From Microbacterium testaceum StLB037 (GTDB lineage Bacteria; Actinomycetota; Actinomycetes; Actinomycetales; Microbacteriaceae), in NCBI RefSeq assembly GCF_900104345.1, contig NZ_FNJN01000004.1, positions 802-64,801 on the forward strand: a stretch of DNA of 64,000 bases. Reading direction: 5' to 3'. The notes beneath the pieces are model-generated. The model saw nothing but the letters and a program-made list of their open reading frames with translations, did not search any database and was not told where the DNA came from. Each line of letters begins with the position of its first letter. Position 1 is the first letter of the stretch. A program made the position numbers and the translations under genes. Shown here in pieces: positions 61,829-64,000 of the stretch.

Positions 61829-63408
61829 CCGCCCACACCACCGCACTGCTCGAAGAGGGCCGCGCCAGCCTCGGCATCGAGCTCGGCTCCACCCGCATCA
61901 AGGCGTGCCTGATCGGCCCCGACGCCGAGGTGCTCGCCACCGGCTCCCACGAGTGGGAGAACGTCTACGCCGACAAGCTCTGGACGTATTCGCTGGATGC
62001 CGTGTGGTCGGGCCTCCAGGCCGCCTACGCCGAGCTCGTCGCCGACGTGCGGAAGCAGTACGGCGTCACCCCCGAGCGCTACGCCGCGATGGGTGTGTCG
62101 GCCATGATGCACGGCTACCTCGCGTTCGACGCCGACGGCGAGCTGCTCGCGCCCTTCCGCACGTGGCGTAACACCAACACCGGTGTCGCGGCGACCGAGC
62201 TCACCGAGCTGCTGGGCGTGAACATCCCGCTCCGCTGGTCGATCGCGCACCTGCACCAGGCCGTCGTCGACGCCGAGCCGCACGTGCCCGAGATCCGCTT
62301 CCTCACCACCCTCGCCGGGTACGTGCACTGGAAGCTCACCGGTGAGAAGGTGCTCGGCGTGGGCGATGCCTCGGGCATGTTCCCCATCGATTCCTCCACC
62401 CGCGACTACGACGCCGAGCTCGTCGCGCGCTACGACGCGCGCGCCGCGGGCCGGGTGCCCGCGCTGAACGACCTGCTGCCGCGCGTGCTCGTGGCGGGCA
62501 CCGCCGCCGGCGCGCTGACCGATGCCGGTGCGACGCTGCTCGACCCGAGCGGAACCCTGCGCCCCGGCATCCCGTTCGCTCCTCCCGAGGGCGACGCGGG
62601 CACCGGCATGGTCGCGACCTGCGCCGTGGCTCCCCGCACCGGAAACGTCAGCGCCGGCACGAGCATCTTCGCGATGGTCGTGCTCGAACGCCCGCTCACC
62701 GAGGTGCACCACGAGCTCGACCTGGTCACGACGCCCGTGGGAGATGCGGTCGCGATGGTGCACTGCAACAACGGCGCGAGCGAGCTGGCCGCGTGGGCGA
62801 ACATGTTCACCGCGTTCGCCGCCGCCGCCGGCACCCCGGTGACCCCGGATGCCACCTACGCGGCGCTCTTCGAGGCGGCGCTGAACGGCGAGGCCGACGC
62901 CGGCGGGCTGCTCGCCTACAACCACCTCGCGGGCGAGCCCATCGCGGGTCTCGACGAGGGCCGACCGCTGGTCGTGCGCACCCCCGACAGCCGTCTGACG
63001 CTGCCGAACTTCATGCGCGCGCAGCTGTACGGCGTGTTCGGAACCCTCGCACTCGGCATGGACGTGCTCCACGGCGAGGGTGTGCAGCTCGACAAGATGT
63101 ACGCGCACGGCGGCATGTTCCGCACGGCGGGCGTCGCCCAGCGCTTCCTCGCCGCCGCCCTCGACGCACCCGTCGCGGTCGCCGAGACGGCGTCCGAGGG
63201 TGGGGCGTGGGGCATGGCCGTACTGGCCGCCTACGTCGCCGATGACTCCGGCCGCGACCTCGACCAGTGGCTGCGCGAAACGGTGTTCGCCACCGCCCCG
63301 ATCGTCACCGCCGATCCCGAGCCCGCCGACGTGGCCGGCTTCTCGTCCTACCTCGACCGTTACCGCGCAGGCCTCGCCGTCGAGGCCGCCGCCGTGGCAT
63401 CCCTCTGA
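61825..63408 (+). CDS. araB: FGGY kinase of the arabinose operon (L-ribulokinase role)
   Basis: 527 residues. [20 protein letters not shown] (phosphate-1 loop), [57 protein letters not shown] and [20 protein letters not shown]. The domain resembles FGGY proteins called xylulokinase or ribulokinase. Between araD and araA it most likely phosphorylates L-ribulose; the symbol is assigned on operon context. 17 bases separate it from araA. Confidence 0.85.
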   Translation: MTAHTTALLEEGRASLGIELGSTRIKACLIGPDAEVLATGSHEWENVYADKLWTYSLDAVWSGLQAAYAELVADVRKQYGVTPERYAAMGVSAMMHGYLAFDADGELLAPFRTWRNTNTGVAATELTELLGVNIPLRWSIAHLHQAVVDAEPHVPEIRFLTTLAGYVHWKLTGEKVLGVGDASGMFPIDSSTRDYDAELVARYDARAAGRVPALNDLLPRVLVAGTAAGALTDAGATLLDPSGTLRPGIPFAPPEGDAGTGMVATCAVAPRTGNVSAGTSIFAMVVLERPLTEVHHELDLVTTPVGDAVAMVHCNNGASELAAWANMFTAFAAAAGTPVTPDATYAALFEAALNGEADAGGLLAYNHLAGEPIAGLDEGRPLVVRTPDSRLTLPNFMRAQLYGVFGTLALGMDVLHGEGVQLDKMYAHGGMFRTAGVAQRFLAAALDAPVAVAETASEGGAWGMAVLAAYVADDSGRDLDQWLRETVFATAPIVTADPEPADVAGFSSYLDRYRAGLAVEAAAVASL

Positions 63409-63425
63409 AAACGACAGGAACAAAC

Positions 63426-64000
63426 ATGACGCGCACGAAGCTCAAGAACGACCTCGACGGCTACGAGGTCTGGTTCGTCACCGGCAGCCAGAACCTTTAC
63501 GGCGAAGAGACGCTCAAGCAGGTCGCCGAGCAGTCGCAGGCGGTCGTCGAGGGCCTCGCCGGCCTGCCGGTGAAGGTCGTCTGGAAGCCCGTGCTGAAGG
63601 ACTCCGACAGCATCCGCCGCATGGCGCTCGAGATCAACGGCCGCGACGACGTCATCGGCGTCATCGCCTGGATGCACACCTTCAGCCCCGCGAAGATGTG
63701 GATCGCCGGCCTCGACGCCCTGCAGAAGCCGCTGCTGCACCTGCACACGCAGGCCAACGTGGAGCTGCCGTGGAACGACATCGACTTCGACTTCATGAAC
63801 CTCAACCAGGCCGCCCACGGCGACCGCGAGTTCGGGTACATCCAGACGCGCCTCGGCGTCTCGCGCAAGACGGTCGTCGGCCACGTGTCGAACCCGGCCG
63901 TACGCCAGCAGATCGAGGACTGGGAGCGCGCCGCCGCCGGCTGGACCGCCGCCCGCACCCTCAAGCTCGCGCGCTTCGGCGACAACATGCGCTACGTCGC
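63426..64000 (+). CDS. araA: L-arabinose isomerase (3' end outside window)
   Basis: First 191 residues only, running off the edge. Starts [20 protein letters not shown], followed by [43 protein letters not shown] and [15 protein letters not shown], all hallmarks of AraA. Converts L-arabinose to L-ribulose. Preceded by GACAGGAAC, operon third gene. Confidence 0.95.
   Translation, partial: MTRTKLKNDLDGYEVWFVTGSQNLYGEETLKQVAEQSQAVVEGLAGLPVKVVWKPVLKDSDSIRRMALEINGRDDVIGVIAWMHTFSPAKMWIAGLDALQKPLLHLHTQANVELPWNDIDFDFMNLNQAAHGDREFGYIQTRLGVSRKTVVGHVSNPAVRQQIEDWERAAAGWTAARTLKLARFGDNMRYV

Overview
The window is about 70% G+C, with Actinobacteria-type genes: GTG starts are common, many genes overlap by 4 bp, and several genes have a TAnnnT -10 hexamer 6-12 bases before the start codon. 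Gene content, together with a conspicuous GGATGCC/GGCATCC word that forces rare codons, points to Microbacterium or a close relative in Microbacteriaceae. The genus is an inference. No rRNA, tRNA, CRISPR array, transposase or phage structural gene was seen.

Region 1 (1-12208, all +) is a conserved actinobacterial core block in the same order as Mycobacterium tuberculosis Rv1691-Rv1701: TPR protein, HAD-IIA phosphatase, small protein, tlyA, nadK, recN, a membrane protein, pyrG, Nudix hydrolase, xerD. The TPR protein carries about 21 octapeptide repeats. The slot held by steA/steB-type genes in relatives holds an internally duplicated DUF2207-like membrane protein.

Region 2 (12209-19747) is accessory: an ABC-F ATPase, a LysR HTH-only protein, a GMC oxidoreductase overlapping an alpha/beta hydrolase fused to a gluconate-dehydrogenase-subunit-3-like domain, an SDR and a LacI regulator.

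Region 3 (19860-34750), sugar locus A: an LsrF-like aldolase and a Gfo/Idh oxidoreductase diverge from a DUF4432 protein, followed by a LacI regulator, a ManA-like isomerase, an FGGY kinase, a sugar ABC transporter (ATPase, permease, lipoprotein), a class II aldolase, a PfkB kinase and a FAD/Fe-S D-lactate/glycolate-type dehydrogenase. Three GACAACGTTGTC-type boxes mark its local regulon. katG follows on the minus strand.

Region 4 (37384-53170), sugar/polyol locus B: a P-loop kinase-HAD fusion diverges from a second FGGY kinase, then a LacD/YihT-like aldolase and a LacI regulator. After a regulatory module (XRE protein, HExxH peptidase, 7-TM protein, alpha/beta hydrolase) come a mannitol-dehydrogenase-family enzyme, a second copy of the locus A transporter in inverted orientation with an FrcK-like kinase, a DCXR-like SDR and an alditol oxidase. 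TGACACCGGTGTCA boxes occur at both ends of locus B and suggest one regulon.

Region 5 (53257-64000): ROK regulator, glutathione peroxidase, lipase, xylA, xylB, a 49-residue protein, a conserved hypothetical, a LacI regulator and an araD-kinase-araA operon behind a perfect 20-bp operator; araA runs off the window. Overall the window is a core block followed by a pentose/hexose/polyol catabolic region with four FGGY kinases, four LacI repressors and one ROK regulator.
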